Origin: Cercophora sp. LCS_1
Lineage: Eukaryota > Ascomycota > Sordariomycetes > Sordariales > Lasiosphaeriaceae
Reading direction: 5' to 3'
Assembly: GCA_036250225.1 (NCBI GenBank)
Contig: JAPZLL010000001.1
Coordinates: 434,001 to 498,000 of the forward strand
DNA: 64,000 nucleotides
Each line of letters opens with the position of its first letter. Within the stretch, counting starts at the first letter, position 1. Position numbers and translations under genes: made by a program. Of the stretch, positions 55,385 to 64,000 are shown in pieces. Under the pieces are notes generated by a model, which searched no databases, had not been told where the DNA came from, and saw only the letters and a program-made list of their open reading frames with translations.

Positions 55385-55991
55385 GAGAACCACCCACCTG
55401 GACGAGGAGCAAATAATGCGCAAAATGTGGAGGATTACTCGAACGGGTTGAGCGAGTGAGCTGACTCCTGGGCGCGTGCCGCCTGATCAGATCCCCACCC
55501 GTTTGAAGTCAGCGCACGACACACATACGCATGAGGTAGACAGCTGACGAGGACGCTGTCGGCCAGAACGCGAAGTGGACGCGCCGAGAAACAGCGGGTG
55601 TACCGCGCGTCTGTGTCCCTGAAAGGGAGACCGGCTAGCGGTAGTTGGTATCACACACAGCACGTTGGGCGTATACCGGATGGCGTCGCGAGTAAGCGTG
55701 ACAAATAGCAGCGGACAGCGAAGAGAGGAAAACTTGGTATCCTCGTAGAGGTGGGGAGCAGCAGATATAAGGAATATACCCCATGACAATGACTATTATG
55801 CCATGTTACGCAACGCCTGTACCGCTATCCTAATTGTACACTACACAGTACCCTGCAATGCCGTTTCCAGTCCAGTCCCCAATATGCTATTTGACTCGGG
55901 AATTCTCCGCGGTTTATTTCATGCGTTGTAAACAAAAAAAAAAGGGGTCTTACCCAGCCTAACTCCAGTCAATAAAGCTCACCCACGCTCC
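55385..55991. other. Convergent intergenic region BET5 / PEX3
   Basis: 607 bp between converging genes; presumed 3' UTRs, with one A run near 55937. No gene recognised. Confidence 0.6.
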
Positions 55992-57751
55992 CTATTTCTT
56001 CTCAGGCCCAGACTCGATAGGAGTAGGCCCAGTCGCCCGGTCCCAAGCACTATCAAAACTCGCCTGCGGATCAACCATGACGAGACTCCCCTCCTCGGCC
56101 ACCGTGGTCCCGGATACCTGACTCTGCCTCACACTCCCCACCGCTGAGCCAGCAATGCTGGGGCTTGGGGCCGCCTTTTCCGCCTCATTATCTCTAGCAA
56201 TCTCTGCTTGCCAGTTGCTCGAGTACACCACTGCCGCGAAACCCTCTAGATCCCGTACGCTCTCCATCACTTGGAGATACTCATTTGGCATGCCATTCCC
56301 AATGACATGGGCCTGCCGCGTTAACACGCTCAGCACCTTGGGCAGAAGCACAGCGCGGCTTACGCTGACGGAACTGGCCAGCACGGGGTCGCGAAGTTCA
56401 CCCGCCACTGCCGGAGGGACGTCGAACGCGCCCGCCGCCAGCTTCTTGGTCAGGAGGAGGTCAAACGCCGAGTCAAGGAGCTGGGTGAGGACGTGGGAAA
56501 AGGTGGGTGATTCGACCAAATCTGCTGTCTCGTCGAGGAGACGACGCAGAGACACCGATGATGTTGGGGAGGGTTGGTTTGAAGAAGGGGTAAGGTGCGC
56601 CGGCGCCTCGTCCAGGATGCCGGATTCACGGAGGACAAACTCCTCCATGTTGGCGGGCGGAAGAAGGAAAGGGAGCCACTCGGTTCCAGCCCCGGTGCCG
56701 GGAGCGCTGCCCTCAATGAGGCGGCGGGCCTGGAGGGTGAGTTTGGTGAAAGCATCCAGGGTGAGGGTGTCCCGTGGGCTGAGATGGCCAAAGGTTTGGC
56801 GCACGGCGGTCTCAACGCGCTGCATGACGTCAACCCAGCCGCGGTTAAGGAGCCACCAGCTGAAGGTGAGATATTTGCGGTTGATCTCAAAGTCAGAGCC
56901 ATATGCGTGTTCTTGCGCGCCATCGTCATCGTTGTTCTCGAGGGTGATGGTGGTTTGGGCGCCTCCGGTGGCGAGCGAGACAACCGAAGAGAGGTAGCTT
57001 CGGCGGCCGAGGAGGTTAAGTTGGATGCGTGTGAGCATCGTCAGGAGCCCGAGGGTATAGATGAGGGTGTATGAGCGGGTGATTGCTGGTAGGATAGGTT
57101 AGCATTAGGGGGGACGATGCCTCTGACACACTTACAGCTGATGGTGAGGTCATCCCAAAGCTGGCGCTTCGTCTTGCGCGGCTTCTGTGGTGTTTGCGGT
57201 GGTTCTGGGACAGACCCCTCTGCTACACTCTCTGCCGGCGTCATGGGCGCCGGTACGGAGATTTGACTTGTTTGTACTCCTGCCTCGCTCTGCACGCTCA
57301 CTGTGATAATGCTCCGTCCGTCATCGTCCGTTGCGGCCGCTTCGGATGCAGTCGGCGGACTCAGTGATCCAACGCTTCGTACAGACCTCGCCGTCCCGGA
57401 CCCCTTCATCTGCTGGATCTCATACGTAATCTTCTCTGTGTTCATCGCCTCGAGGACGTTCGTCGTCGCGGTTGGGAGTAGCGCGAGCACTGTGAAGGTG
57501 CAGTCCTCTTGGTTCTGCTCGAACCGTCGGCGCAAGCTGGGAGATGGTCAGCATCAGGGCACAATCCAGACCAGATAGACCAGGATAACCTACTTCTCTT
57601 TTGCGATGCGGTCGCTGCTCATACGCTCGCGCGCATCGTTGATCTTGCTGAGGACATACTGTGTGACGACGTAGCCGGCGCCGACAACACCGACGCCAAT
57701 GGCAATCGGGGTGCGGTTGCGTCGGAACCAGCGCCGCGTGGCGGCAAACAT
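55992..57751 (-). CDS. pex3: Peroxin-3 (PEX3)
   Basis: Three exons (57594-57751, 57136-57536, 55992-57085) give 550 residues. The N-terminus is basic (MFAATRRWFRRNRTP), followed by a transmembrane segment (IAIGVGVVGAGYVVTQYVL). This is the peroxisomal membrane targeting and anchor signature. The next exon opens with the conserved ENLRRRFEQNQEDCTFTVLALLP block. RSYTLIYTLGLLTMLTRIQLNLLGRRSYL follows in exon 3. A Ser/Pro/Thr-rich insert (about 95-155) is lineage-specific. PEX3 recruits PEX19 for membrane-protein import and, in fungi, also the pexophagy and inheritance receptors Atg30/Atg36 and Inp1 (family knowledge). It starts head-to-head with ATG101. Confidence 0.96.
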
Positions 57752-58151
57752 GGCGATTTACTGTGCGTTCAGAAATTGTCCTCCTAACTCAGGTCATGGG
57801 TGCTGAAGCTGTGGCGATACGTCGAGTTCAAGATGAAGCTGCCAGGCTGCCCAGCCTTCCACTGCCGCGCGACCCAATTTCCAGCTGCATTCGTGCCTCG
57901 GCACGGCATGCTGATAGGGCTGAGGCAGCTGGCAGTCTGAACCCTAACCCTCATGTCATCTCAACCCCTGAAGCTGAACCTGTGCAGGTGATCCACAATG
58001 ACAGAATAAGCTCCCCCAACAATCGTCACAACCGCATCTCATGCTCGTGCTTGACTGCCCGTGCCCCTCCTGACAATTACCCCTCAATCCCGGTCAACAG
58101 TCGATTCTCACCACGACTTATCATTACCACGCACTCAACACGGCTCTCACC
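57752..58151. promoter_or_regulatory. Shared divergent promoter PEX3 / ATG101 with telomere-repeat-like box
   Basis: 400 bp separate the start codons. At 57940-57951 the + strand reads AACCCTAACCCT, two copies of the fungal telomere repeat CCCTAA. Such telo-boxes bind TTAGGG-recognising Myb-type factors in several fungi (Tbf1/Teb1/Tay1 family). Whether it acts as a promoter site here is inference. Confidence 0.55.
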
Positions 58152-58978
58152 ATGGAGCAACCACCCCCCGAGTGGATTATCGAGATCTTTGCCGACCAGA
58201 ACTCAGTCCGCGATATCGTTCGGGGTACGTCAAAAACACAAACCACGGCCCCTCCCCCACCAAATTCCCGGCCTCCCAATTCCCACTGTCACAACATCAA
58301 ACTGACCTCACCTCCGGAACAGGAATCCTCCATACCATTTTCTTTCACCGTTTCTTCCCGAATATTCTCCCCCAGACCCGCGATGTCATTGGCATGGACC
58401 TCCCATACGTCTCCGAGGCCGAGATCGAGACGCTGATCGACCAACGAGTCGCAGCCCTTGCGCGGCAGCTCGAAATGGAGCGAAACCAACCACACCACCC
58501 AAATCACCACTCAGCAGGTGCCAGTGGCAGCGGGAGGGGTCAAGTTACGGTGCAATTCTTCGAGAAGCAACGACGCAAGGCGTGGTTCAACATGCGAGGC
58601 GAGGACGAAGTCTGCTGGGAGAACTGGACTGTCAAGGTTACAGTCGCTGAGCCCCGAACAGAAGCTGGTATGCTTGGGCTTCTTCCTCCCTCAATCTCAC
58701 CCTCTCCTATCCCTCATTCGCGGACATAATATCGCACATTTACTTACCATATCCCTCCACATACAGAGCGCGCCAAGGTCCGCAGCGCAACCGAAAAAAC
58801 ATTGCGAAACTCGGTCTTCAAGATCATGACTCTCGTCAACTCGCACAAAGACCACATTCCACCAATCACCACCAGCGGCGCGAACAATCCGTTCCCCTTC
58901 CAAATCAGCGTCAACCCCAACCAGAAAGCCCCCGAGGCCGAGCCTGCCGGATGGGCCACGCGCATGGGCATCTACTAG
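58152..58978 (+). CDS. atg101: Autophagy-related protein 101 (ATG101)
   Basis: Exons 58152-58224, 58323-58667 and 58767-58978 give 209 residues, the family's normal size. The HORMA-fold start EWIIEIFADQNSVRDIVRG joins ILHTIFFHRFFPNILPQTRDV across a 98-nt intron. It continues through LPYVSEAEIETLIDQRV, TVQFFEKQRRKAWF, and CWENWTVKVTV. The end is ERAKVRSATEKTLRNSVFKIMTLVNSHKDHIPPIT plus the PFPFQISV motif. ATG101 partners the ATG13 HORMA domain in the ATG1/ULK initiation complex of fungi that lack Atg29/Atg31-type control (family knowledge). All junctions are supported by conserved motifs. Confidence 0.96.
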
Positions 58979-61237
58979 AGATCGGGTGTATTTCCCTGCG
59001 GTGGACCTGACCGCAGCAGGCGGGCAAGTCGGGACTTGCGTCGTGGCAACAGAGACTAGGAGTAATGGTTTTAATGGACGGCCTGGGATTTGTATGTGTA
59101 TCGAGGCCAGGCAAAACAGCACATACAACAACAAATGGGGTTACTCACGCAGAAATTAGGTTTGCTTGAGGAGTTTTCTGTCGGGTGGCACTAGGCGTTG
59201 TTCGGAGCGGCTCGGCTCGGTGGGATAGACTTGGACTGGGAGGACCCAGCGGCGTAATTGTGGCTTGGTGATTGAAGGCAATGGATTCGGGACTACGTTT
59301 TGTAGGCGTAAACAGAGCGTATTGGGAATTGATACCCATTAGATAGTAATCTCACGAACGTTGAGGAATGAATATCCTCGAGTGACGAGATGAGACTCGG
59401 TCAAGCTTGATTCTTGACTTTTATGATTATGAGGTCTGTTTTTCGCACACCCCATTTTTGTGTTCTACACACCGTGTCTATATATAATCCTAGCCCTCTT
59501 AGAGAATCTGCCAAAGCCAACCATTGCCACGTTTTGGCCTCTATCCGTTACAAAAAGGCATTTGGAATTTTGAATGCTCCCTCTAGAAAAAGAACAACGC
59601 ATCCCGAACTTCACACCAGGCAGGCAGCGGTATTCCAAAGCCACGCAGAGGAATTGGCGGGCCAGAGTTATGTATGGGAGCGGTGTGCCAGAAACGAAAA
59701 TGGAGCGTGCGAAAAACAGAGCTCATGATTATCGTTAGACGGTGAGCCTCAAGGAGACCTCTTCAACGTCCGAGGGAATCAGAAAAGAACGATGGGAATA
59801 TAAAAAACAGGATCCCCAGGACCCCCCACGCCCGCTTCCCCCGCCCACTGGATTGAACTCGCACCCTTTCGAGCGCGATAGATCCGACACACATACGGTA
59901 GTGAGATTCACTACCATTGGGCTAATCCATTTGGGTCCTGGGTTGAAAGACACCGTTGTAAACCTCGGCCATGTAGACCAGACCCACAGTGGCTTGCGGC
60001 TTGGGGACCGACTCCTTTGAAATATCGGTTATCATAACTAAAATAAAACAAAAAGAACTACATTGCCGAAAAAAAAAAAAAAAAAAAGCCTCGCCGCTAG
60101 GCTCCCTTACTTCTGGTAGGAGCGGTGGTTAAAGGTCACATAAAACGCTACATTCGTGAATGGGCCGAAGTTCGTTCAGCTCTATGGGCTCTATCAGATA
60201 CGCACACGCATCACCGACTTTTATTTGGTGAGTGTGGTGAGGTATTGTATTGTCTGAGCTGTCGCTTGCAACTTTGGCCAAGGCACCTAGGGAAGCGGAG
60301 GCTTGAGTATATACTTGATGACATGGTGGCTTGTATGTGGAAGTGACGAGTTCTGTTGAGTGGTAATCATACCACGATGCCCAGATGTCGTCCTGGTACA
60401 GAGGGGACCGGGAGAAATTTAATCGAGCAAGCAGATAGGATACTCAACGAGGTATCAAGAGCTTCAATCACCAGCACATCAAACAATGAACCATGAACCC
60501 AAAGCAGAAGATCAGACCAATTTTCATTCTGCCACGAGAGTTCGTGGCAACAACATCGCTAATACACGCCATGTTTTTCGTGATCCAACAGGGAGAGAAA
60601 AACAACTCAATCCCTGTCCGTATCCTCAAAATGGACAACCAACCCAACAAGCAAACTATGGCTCCATCCAACCAACCCGTCCGTTCAACCAGCCATATAC
60701 GAGATCCATGCCGCTTATTCGCTCCATATCCTCAAAAAGCCAGACCAGACCGGACCGATCCCAAATGAAGACACACAACGCAAAAACAAAAAGACTCCGT
60801 ATACAACCCGGACTGGAATGGAAAAAGAGATCCAGTTTACCTCCCACCCATACACGAGTAGAAAACAAGAGAGAAGAAAAAAAAAACCCAGCCCCTTTGA
60901 TGGCAAACTCTGACTCCTTCCATATGCTGCTGTGCTGTATGATATGTACTCCCATGTGACGTCCCGTCATTATCGTAACAAGAAAGCAAAAGAACGCCTT
61001 GATACCACGTCGTCGACTGACAGACAAAGCGTCCTGAAGTTCCGGTGGATTCAACCAGAAGTGATACTCCCATGCCAAGAGTGGGACAAGCTAGTTATCC
61101 GTCGAGGCTGGCGTGGGAGGAATGGTGGCAATATGTTCTTCATCAATCGTAACAGTCGTGATTCTCCCGCGCCCAACAAAAACACAGGCATGCGCGGAGC
61201 AAGATGATTAAAAAGAGACAAGAGGAAGTGACAAAGT
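58979..61237. other. Convergent intergenic region ATG101 / forkhead gene
   Basis: 2.26 kb between two stop codons. It contains a 19-A run (60069-60087) and a weak tRNA-like A/B-box pair on the minus strand near 59850-59924 (rejected as a tRNA). Short frames at 60125-60346 and 60486-60959 are lysine- or proline-rich without a domain. No gene recognised. Confidence 0.55.
60069..60087. repeat. Poly-A tract (19 nt)
   Basis: An uninterrupted A run in non-coding DNA. No adjacent retroposed gene body or flanking duplication was seen. Confidence 0.93.
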
Positions 61238-63601
61238 TTAGAAGCCGGTCGAATAGCACCGACTAAGACCTGGTTTTGACGAAGATTTTGTCGTAGCTCG
61301 TGACGTCTGGGCGTTGTTGGAGCCAATCTTCTCGAACCCGGCAAGCATGTCAATTCCGGCATAGTCATTATCCTCGCAAAAGTCTGGCGTACAAAAGTCG
61401 TCAAGCGAGAAGAACGGTGCCATGTTCTCATCGTTAACGGATGGCATCTTGCTTGGCGATTGCATGAAGAGCTTGCTGGGGGATGACGGGAGTCCGTCAA
61501 AAACCTTGCTGGGAGTCTCTAACATCATGTTTGACTGGCCGGGCACCTTCAAGAATGAAGCGGCCAGGGCGTTGGCGGTTGGCGTATTGGTCAAGTCGCC
61601 AAGCGCACTGGTTGATAGTGACCGGTCCATCCGCTGCCGTTTGACGGATCGCTTCACCGGCGAGCCGTTGTTAGCGGGCAGGGGTGAAAGGGAAAAGATT
61701 GAGTTGAACGGATTGTCCTCGAAAATATCGAAGCCAACGGTGTCATCATCGTGTTTCCGGTCAAGCGCAAAAAATAGATCGTTCGCACCAGCAAAGTGAG
61801 GTGTGAGCTGAAGCGCAGCGTCGGCCTCGGGGAGCAAGGTAGCCCGCCTGTAAGGAGAGTCGACCATAGATTGAATGCTCTCCCTGTGCAGACGTAGGTT
61901 TGTACTGGGCGAGACGGATGGCGGAGGCTTTGGCGGTGCCTTCAACTTCATGGCGGGCGTCAGAGGTGGGAGCATTTGACCCGCACTGTGCGATGCTTGT
62001 CGGAGAGGTGATGAAGAAGCCGGAGGGTAACCGTAAGAGCGGCCTTTGGACGGGCTGTCATATGACGAATGCCGAATCCGGGCAATCTCCTCCTCGGCGC
62101 GACCCCTCTTGATCCGTGGTCGGTCTCCCTCCGAAGTGAGAAGCTTTGAGTGCTGGTGCGGGCGCATTGCTGACGATTCGAGAGACGAGATGTAACCACT
62201 ATCATCCATCTGGGTGAATCGCCGCTTGTGCGAGCGCGATTTGCCTACCGAAGAACCCTGCGAAAGACGCGGAGGGGGTGGCGTGTCACTATGCTGGGCG
62301 TCGATGTGTTTAGGAATTGGAGGCGACGAGTGCAGTCCAACGGGGAGAGGCGAGTACAGATCGGGGTCGTTCAGAATGTCGTGCTCGGTGATCGGCTCAT
62401 GAATTTCCTCTACGGTTGCTTGGTCGGATGCTGGTATTGTGGCGTCCGACGAGATTTCTGGCATGGGCGCGGGAGTGGGAGCGATCTGGGAAGATGTCGG
62501 CATGGGAGGGAGAGAAGACTGGTACATCGTAGGTTGAGGCGGAAGCATGGGCTCGTGGAACTGCGGCATCTGAGGCTGTGAGGGCTCGAGACGGGTCGAC
62601 ATGACAGGTAGGTTCTCAGCAGTCGGAATCTGTTTCCGCGACGGCTTCTCCTTCATGAACAGGTGCTCCGTGCCGGGTTCAATCGCCCAGTAATGGCCCT
62701 TACCCGGGTCGTCCTTCGGTCGTTCCTGCTTGATGAAGTTCTTGTTCAAGCTCAGGTTATGTCGAATGCTGTTCTGCCAGCCAGCATCATTCGGGCTGTA
62801 GAACGAGTACGTATCCGAGATCCACTTGTAGATCTGTGATAATGTGAGTCGCCGTTGAGGAGATCGGAGGATGGCCATTCCGATCAAGGTGGCGTAACTG
62901 TGGTTCGGCTTCGTGCCATCGTCGACTATCACCGGGAATGAGTCGTGCGGAGGAAGAGACTCTTCTAACCTCGGCTTCTTTGCTGGCCTGAGCTCCTTGA
63001 TCGGAGCAGCTTCCAGCAAAATACGCTTCCCATTCGGTTTTTGCTGGTAGTAGCTATCGAGGGGAATGCTGAACTGCTGCGGCGCGGGCGCCGGGTAGAT
63101 CATGGGATGTGAGTTCTCCTTGCCCATGAACTGGTGAATGTTGAAGTCCTGAAGCTGGTGTGGCATCTGAGGGTGCATCTGCGGCGGCATCTGTTGCTGT
63201 GGCTGTGGTTGCGGAGCAAGTTTCTGTGTTGCAGTCTTGAACCTCGACATCTGCGGCTGCTTCTTTTCGAGTGAGTCCGTCGACGCCGACTTTTGCAAAC
63301 GCGATGGCGGCATCATGGGTACCGCGTTGATCCTACTACCCTGTGCTAGCTTCAATGGGGTTAGAGGTGACTCTAATGGTCGTTGGTTCGCCTTGAATGG
63401 TGAGTGGTTGACGAATGAAGCATTCGGTGGGTTAAGCACGACGTTTGTATCAGCACTTTGGAGAGGTCGTTTTTGCTGCTTCGGCGCAGAAGGCATCGTG
63501 GCATGGCTGATCATGGTGTGGGCGGTGAGATCGTATTGAAACTCGTCCTGGAATATCTGCAGCGGCGGCTCTGGAGCCCCGAAACGCGTTTGCTTGGCCA
63601 T
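61238..63601 (-). CDS. Forkhead (winged-helix) transcription factor, Sep1/Hcm1-like
   Basis: A single 787-residue frame without introns. The forkhead domain spans about residues 231-313: KPNHSYATLIGMAI, LTLSQIYKWISDTYSFY, then GWQNSIRHNLSLNKNFIK and GKGHYWAIEPGTE. Helix 3 (WQNSIRHNLSLN), which contacts DNA, is intact. No FHA domain is seen, which separates it from Fkh1/Fkh2 and favours the Sep1/Hcm1 group that controls septation and cell-cycle genes. The flanks are long and disordered: Gln/Pro/Met-rich before the domain, and Pro/Ser-rich after it with several SP/TP sites typical of CDK targets. The first Met of the frame is used as the start. Confidence 0.93.
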   Translation of the reverse strand: MAKQTRFGAPEPPLQIFQDEFQYDLTAHTMISHATMPSAPKQQKRPLQSADTNVVLNPPNASFVNHSPFKANQRPLESPLTPLKLAQGSRINAVPMMPPSRLQKSASTDSLEKKQPQMSRFKTATQKLAPQPQPQQQMPPQMHPQMPHQLQDFNIHQFMGKENSHPMIYPAPAPQQFSIPLDSYYQQKPNGKRILLEAAPIKELRPAKKPRLEESLPPHDSFPVIVDDGTKPNHSYATLIGMAILRSPQRRLTLSQIYKWISDTYSFYSPNDAGWQNSIRHNLSLNKNFIKQERPKDDPGKGHYWAIEPGTEHLFMKEKPSRKQIPTAENLPVMSTRLEPSQPQMPQFHEPMLPPQPTMYQSSLPPMPTSSQIAPTPAPMPEISSDATIPASDQATVEEIHEPITEHDILNDPDLYSPLPVGLHSSPPIPKHIDAQHSDTPPPPRLSQGSSVGKSRSHKRRFTQMDDSGYISSLESSAMRPHQHSKLLTSEGDRPRIKRGRAEEEIARIRHSSYDSPSKGRSYGYPPASSSPLRQASHSAGQMLPPLTPAMKLKAPPKPPPSVSPSTNLRLHRESIQSMVDSPYRRATLLPEADAALQLTPHFAGANDLFFALDRKHDDDTVGFDIFEDNPFNSIFSLSPLPANNGSPVKRSVKRQRMDRSLSTSALGDLTNTPTANALAASFLKVPGQSNMMLETPSKVFDGLPSSPSKLFMQSPSKMPSVNDENMAPFFSLDDFCTPDFCEDNDYAGIDMLAGFEKIGSNNAQTSRATTKSSSKPGLSRCYSTGF

Positions 63602-64000
63602 TGATGGCCGAGCTGGACGCGTGTTTTGTCGTACGGCAGGTGGGCAAATCGGAGTCGAGGATCGTCTGAAGTGCGATCAAGTCGTGTCAAGGCCAGTAAG
63701 GTCGAACGGCGTGCTGGAGACTCGAAACCCGCGTGTCGTCGGTGAAGTGGAGTTGCTCTGAGCCCAACGTGGAGGAGGATTGGCACGGTTAAGGCTCTCT
63801 CTCAACGACAGTTGAGTGACGGTGCGAGTTTAATTAAATGTGGGGGGTGCTGGCCAGGGATAGAGTGGCGTGTAAGCCGTTGATGGGCTGAGAGAACCGG
63901 GCGGATCGCGACGATTGAGCGGTGACGAGCGCAAATTGGCCAGAGCTTGCTTGATTGAGCGTAAGCGGGCGAGCACCAGAGTCGGCAGGTTTCCCGAAAA
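63602..64000. other. Upstream region of the forkhead gene
   Basis: About 400 bp to the window edge; presumed promoter and 5' leader. No coding feature recognised. Confidence 0.5.

Noticed and set aside
56155..56997. 280-residue + strand frame
   Set aside because: Antisense shadow of PEX3 exon 3; Ser/Arg-rich composition and no domain.
59843..59931. Minus-strand A-box and B-box pair resembling a tRNA
   Set aside because: The T-stem does not pair (only one good pair next to the loop), the acceptor stem fails, and no anticodon loop with U33 can be formed.

Overview
The window is about 64 kb of nuclear DNA from a filamentous ascomycete. Short introns (47-152 nt) with GTRNGT donors and CTRAC branch sites, GC-rich coding sequence, gene spacing and the set of orthologues all point to a Sordariomycete, probably Sordariales and perhaps Chaetomiaceae. 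That placement is an inference from style and protein similarity. The gene content is almost entirely conserved housekeeping and signalling genes. I see no secondary-metabolite cluster, intact transposon, CRISPR array or virus-derived gene.

Layout. 0-11.4 kb: the 3' end of a GPI-anchored aspartyl protease (+), a 4.8-kb gap with a GT microsatellite, a HAL4/SAT4-type kinase (+), and an unrecognised proline-rich protein (-). 11.4-17 kb: a gene-poor stretch with a degenerate repeat and a signal-peptide mini-ORF. 17-21 kb: a compact block of RPC19 (+), complex I NDUFA6 (-), BUD31 (+) and a ZNF511-type zinc-finger protein (-). 21-28.4 kb: an EST1/SMG7-family protein (+), adenosine kinase (-) and ribosomal protein uL2 (-). 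30-43.7 kb: a WHIM/DDT-like chromatin protein (+), a DUF1770/ATG43-family protein (-), translation release factor eRF1 (+), prephenate dehydratase (+), mitochondrial HTD2-like dehydratase (+) and a large PH-like/LRR protein (-). 47-58.9 kb: the STE11 MAPKKK (+), a CaMKK-type kinase (-), TRAPP subunit BET5 (+), peroxin PEX3 (-) and ATG101 (+). 61.2-63.6 kb: a forkhead transcription factor (-).

I rebuilt exon-intron structures by joining frames at GT/GC-AG sites so that conserved protein motifs run through. Exon coordinates are in each entry, and phase was checked by arithmetic. The genes act in separate pathways, so nothing here works as an operon. Several pairs share short head-to-head promoters: NDUFA6/BUD31, ZNF511-like/EST1-like, ATG43-like/eRF1 and PEX3/ATG101.

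The most noteworthy observations are: two probable GC-AG introns with the same GCATGT donor (one in eRF1, strongly supported by protein conservation); three stop-free introns whose lengths are multiples of three, in the HAL4-like kinase, STE11 and the LRR protein, so that retention would insert residues without a frameshift; a two-unit telomere-repeat-like box in the PEX3/ATG101 promoter; 12-nt coding exons in NDUFA6 and uL2; and a possible decayed repeat or secreted-protein relic at 15.3-15.6 kb. I found no clearly undescribed biological system.
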